DNA of 7,060 nucleotides, taken from contig DBYF01000004.1 in NCBI GenBank assembly GCA_002310155.1, forward strand, positions 10,002 to 17,061, in the 5' to 3' direction. This DNA comes from Mageeibacillus sp. UBA1193 (GTDB taxonomy: Bacteria; Bacillota; Clostridia; Saccharofermentanales; Saccharofermentanaceae). A program made the position numbers and the translations under genes. Positions 5,788 through 7,060 of this stretch are shown here, piece by piece. A model generated the notes under the pieces. The model was not told where the DNA came from and ran no database searches. It worked only from the letters and a program-made list of their open reading frames with translations. Positions within the stretch are counted from its first letter, which is position 1, and every line of letters starts with the position of its first letter.

Positions 5788-6024
5788 ATGAGAGCCTTTT
5801 TCGTCAAAATCTTCGATATGCTGAAGGACAAGAGTTCCGGCAAGATCGGCGCCGGGATCGCGTTCTTCTTTGCGCTGTTTTTGGTGATCTTCGGCTTTCT
5901 CAAGACAATGTTTATTATCATCCTGACCGTGATCGGTTACGTCGTTGGCGCACTGGTGTTCTCGGATAAGGATAAAGTGAAGGACTGGATGGATAAGATC
6001 CTTCCGCCCGGGAGGTATAGATGA
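5788..6024 (+). CDS. DUF2273 small integral membrane protein
   Basis: A 78-residue protein with two close hydrophobic segments (about 20-38 and 40-58) joined by the short turn KT, and a charged amphipathic tail (SDKDKVKDWMDKIL). The core GKIGAGIAFFFALFLVIFGFLKTMFIIILTVIGYVVGALV fits the DUF2273 family, whose genes accompany amaP and asp23 across Firmicutes; it probably forms part of the same membrane-bound complex. AGGTGGA at 5771-5777 is 10 nt from the start. The stop overlaps the nusB start (ATGA), which suggests translational coupling of a membrane protein to a transcription factor gene. Confidence 0.87.
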   Translation: MRAFFVKIFDMLKDKSSGKIGAGIAFFFALFLVIFGFLKTMFIIILTVIGYVVGALVFSDKDKVKDWMDKILPPGRYR

Positions 6025-6425
6025 GTAGAAGAGAAGCGCGTGAAGCGGCTTTCGCATTTTTGTATCAGCTGAATTTCAGACAGGAGCCTGTTTCTGAGCA
6101 GAAAGCACTGTATCTTGAGGTACATCCGCTCGACGATGAGGACCTTCCGTACTTTAACCAGATCACGGACGGTGTCTTCGAGAAGAAGGATGAGCTTGAC
6201 GCAGAGTATTCCAAGTATCTGAAAGACTGGAAGCAGAGCCGTCTTCCGAAGGTAGATATCATGCTTCTCCGAATTGCTGTATATGAGATGCAGTATGTAG
6301 AAGATATTCCTCTGAGTGTTTCTATCAACGAGGCTGTTGTTCTCGCGAAGAAGTACAGTTCTGAAGAGTCTAAGGGCTATATCAACGCTATTCTCGGCAG
6401 GATCAGTAAAGATCTGGAAAAATAA
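6021..6425 (+). CDS. nusB: Transcription antitermination factor NusB
   Basis: A 134-residue, all-helical RNA-binding protein that, with NusE (ribosomal protein S10), binds boxA and supports antitermination of rRNA operons. Typical elements are SRREAREAAFAFLYQ at 2-16, LPKVDIMLLRIAVYEM at 75-90 and IPLSVSINEAVVLAKKYSSEESKGYINAILGRI at 96-128. Length is normal. GGAGG at 6011-6015 gives 5 nt spacing to the ATG at 6021, which overlaps the previous stop; its own stop shares a base with the xseA start. Confidence 0.96.
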   Translation: MSRREAREAAFAFLYQLNFRQEPVSEQKALYLEVHPLDDEDLPYFNQITDGVFEKKDELDAEYSKYLKDWKQSRLPKVDIMLLRIAVYEMQYVEDIPLSVSINEAVVLAKKYSSEESKGYINAILGRISKDLEK

Positions 6426-7060
6426 TGGAACAGTCAGCTTTTTCCGTTTCGGAATTAAATGCATACGTGAGCACACTGTTAGGTTCTGACAGTGTGCTTT
6501 GTCAGTTATGCGTAAAGGGCGAGATCTCGGGATATAAGCGTTATCCGTCGGGTCACGCCTACTTCCAGCTGAAAGATGAGAACAGTTCCGTATCCTGTGT
6601 AATGTTTAAGGGAAGTTTCTCTCATATCGATTTCGTACCGGAAAACGGAATGAAAGTCCGTATTTACGGACGCGCCGGCATCTATGCCGTAGATGGCAAG
6701 TTCCAGGTATATGTGAATTTCATGCAGGAGGACGGTCTCGGAGAACTCTACAAAGAGTTCGAGAAGCTGAAAGAGAAGATGGCTAAGGAAGGCCTCTTCG
6801 ATGACGCACATAAGAAACCGATCCCGTATCTTCCTAAGCGTATCGGTGTCGTCACTTCACCGAAGGGGGCGGTCATCCGCGATATCATTAATGTACTCAG
6901 CCGCCGATATCCGAACCACGATATTCTGATCGCGCCGTCATCTGTACAGGGTAAAGAGGCGCCTGCTGAACTGATCCGCGGACTGAAACTTCTTGATGAA
7001 CGGGAAGATATCGATGTTATCATTATCGCCCGTGGCGGCGGTTCGATGGAGGATCTGTGG
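6425..7060 (+). CDS. xseA: Exonuclease VII large subunit, N-terminal part (cut by window end)
   Basis: The frame is open from the ATG at 6425 to the window end, giving 212 of roughly 400-450 residues. With XseB it degrades single-stranded DNA to oligonucleotides. The N-terminal OB fold (about 1-103) shows VKGEIS (30-35), SGHAYFQLKD (42-51) and GRAGIYAVDGKFQVYV (82-97). The start of the nuclease domain shows PKRIGVVTSPKGAVIRDI (137-154), with the conserved aspartate of RDI at 153, and RGGGSMEDLW (203-212), matching the RGGGSLEDLW of other XseA proteins. Start and upstream stop form TAATG (6423-6427), so translation is probably coupled to nusB; only a weak GGAAA precedes it. xseB would be expected beyond the window. 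Confidence 0.96.
   Translation, partial: MEQSAFSVSELNAYVSTLLGSDSVLCQLCVKGEISGYKRYPSGHAYFQLKDENSSVSCVMFKGSFSHIDFVPENGMKVRIYGRAGIYAVDGKFQVYVNFMQEDGLGELYKEFEKLKEKMAKEGLFDDAHKKPIPYLPKRIGVVTSPKGAVIRDIINVLSRRYPNHDILIAPSSVQGKEAPAELIRGLKLLDEREDIDVIIIARGGGSMEDLW

Noticed and set aside
5095..6057. Long minus-strand open frame (about 320 codons) antisense to amaP, DUF2273 and part of asp23
   Set aside because: It lies opposite three genes with family matches and good ribosome binding sites. Its product is rich in His, Arg, Asp and Asn without domain pattern, as expected for an antisense shadow.
1..7060. Mobile element, CRISPR array, tRNA or rRNA
   Set aside because: No transposase, integrase or phage-like frame, no regularly spaced repeats, and no recognisable tRNA or rRNA segments were seen. 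All large stretches are covered by ordinary genes.

Overview
The window looks like chromosomal DNA of a low-to-mid GC Firmicute, most likely Clostridia. The evidence is a YclM-type aspartate kinase, a YqeG-family phosphatase, an EF-P with a PGKG loop, and a gene run efp / asp23 / amaP / DUF2273 / nusB / xseA with AGGAGG-type ribosome binding sites. I cannot name the species. I see no rRNA, tRNA, CRISPR array, insertion sequence or phage gene.

Left part (1-2073): a small membrane protein cut by the window edge ends at 444 and is followed by a clean intrinsic terminator. A new promoter with an extended -10 box follows at once. It precedes an unlisted 12-codon leader ORF with a near-perfect Shine-Dalgarno sequence and a large hairpin that can cover the ribosome binding site of an MFS drug-efflux-type transporter. 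This is the layout of translational attenuation as known for inducible antibiotic resistance genes, and it is the most interesting part of the window. The transporter ends in a bidirectional terminator shared with the convergent aspartate kinase.

Middle (2090-4258): the aspartate kinase (minus strand) and a YqeG-like HAD phosphatase (plus strand) are divergent, with plausible back-to-back promoters in a 146-nt gap. The kinase mRNA has its strong Shine-Dalgarno 24 nt from the start codon, with a small hairpin between that would bring the two to a normal distance. The 181-nt gap before efp holds one weak hairpin and a promoter.

Right part (4259-7060): efp, an Asp23-family protein, an AmaP-like membrane anchor that itself carries an Asp23-like domain, a DUF2273 membrane protein, nusB and the first 212 codons of xseA. 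All lie on the plus strand with short gaps or overlaps (ATGA, TAATG), so they probably form one operon. It joins translation (EF-P), an envelope-associated Asp23 complex, transcription antitermination (NusB) and DNA processing (exonuclease VII). Compared with the Bacillus subtilis order, the spoIIIA and accBC genes are absent between efp and nusB, which hints at a non-sporulating or rearranged lineage.
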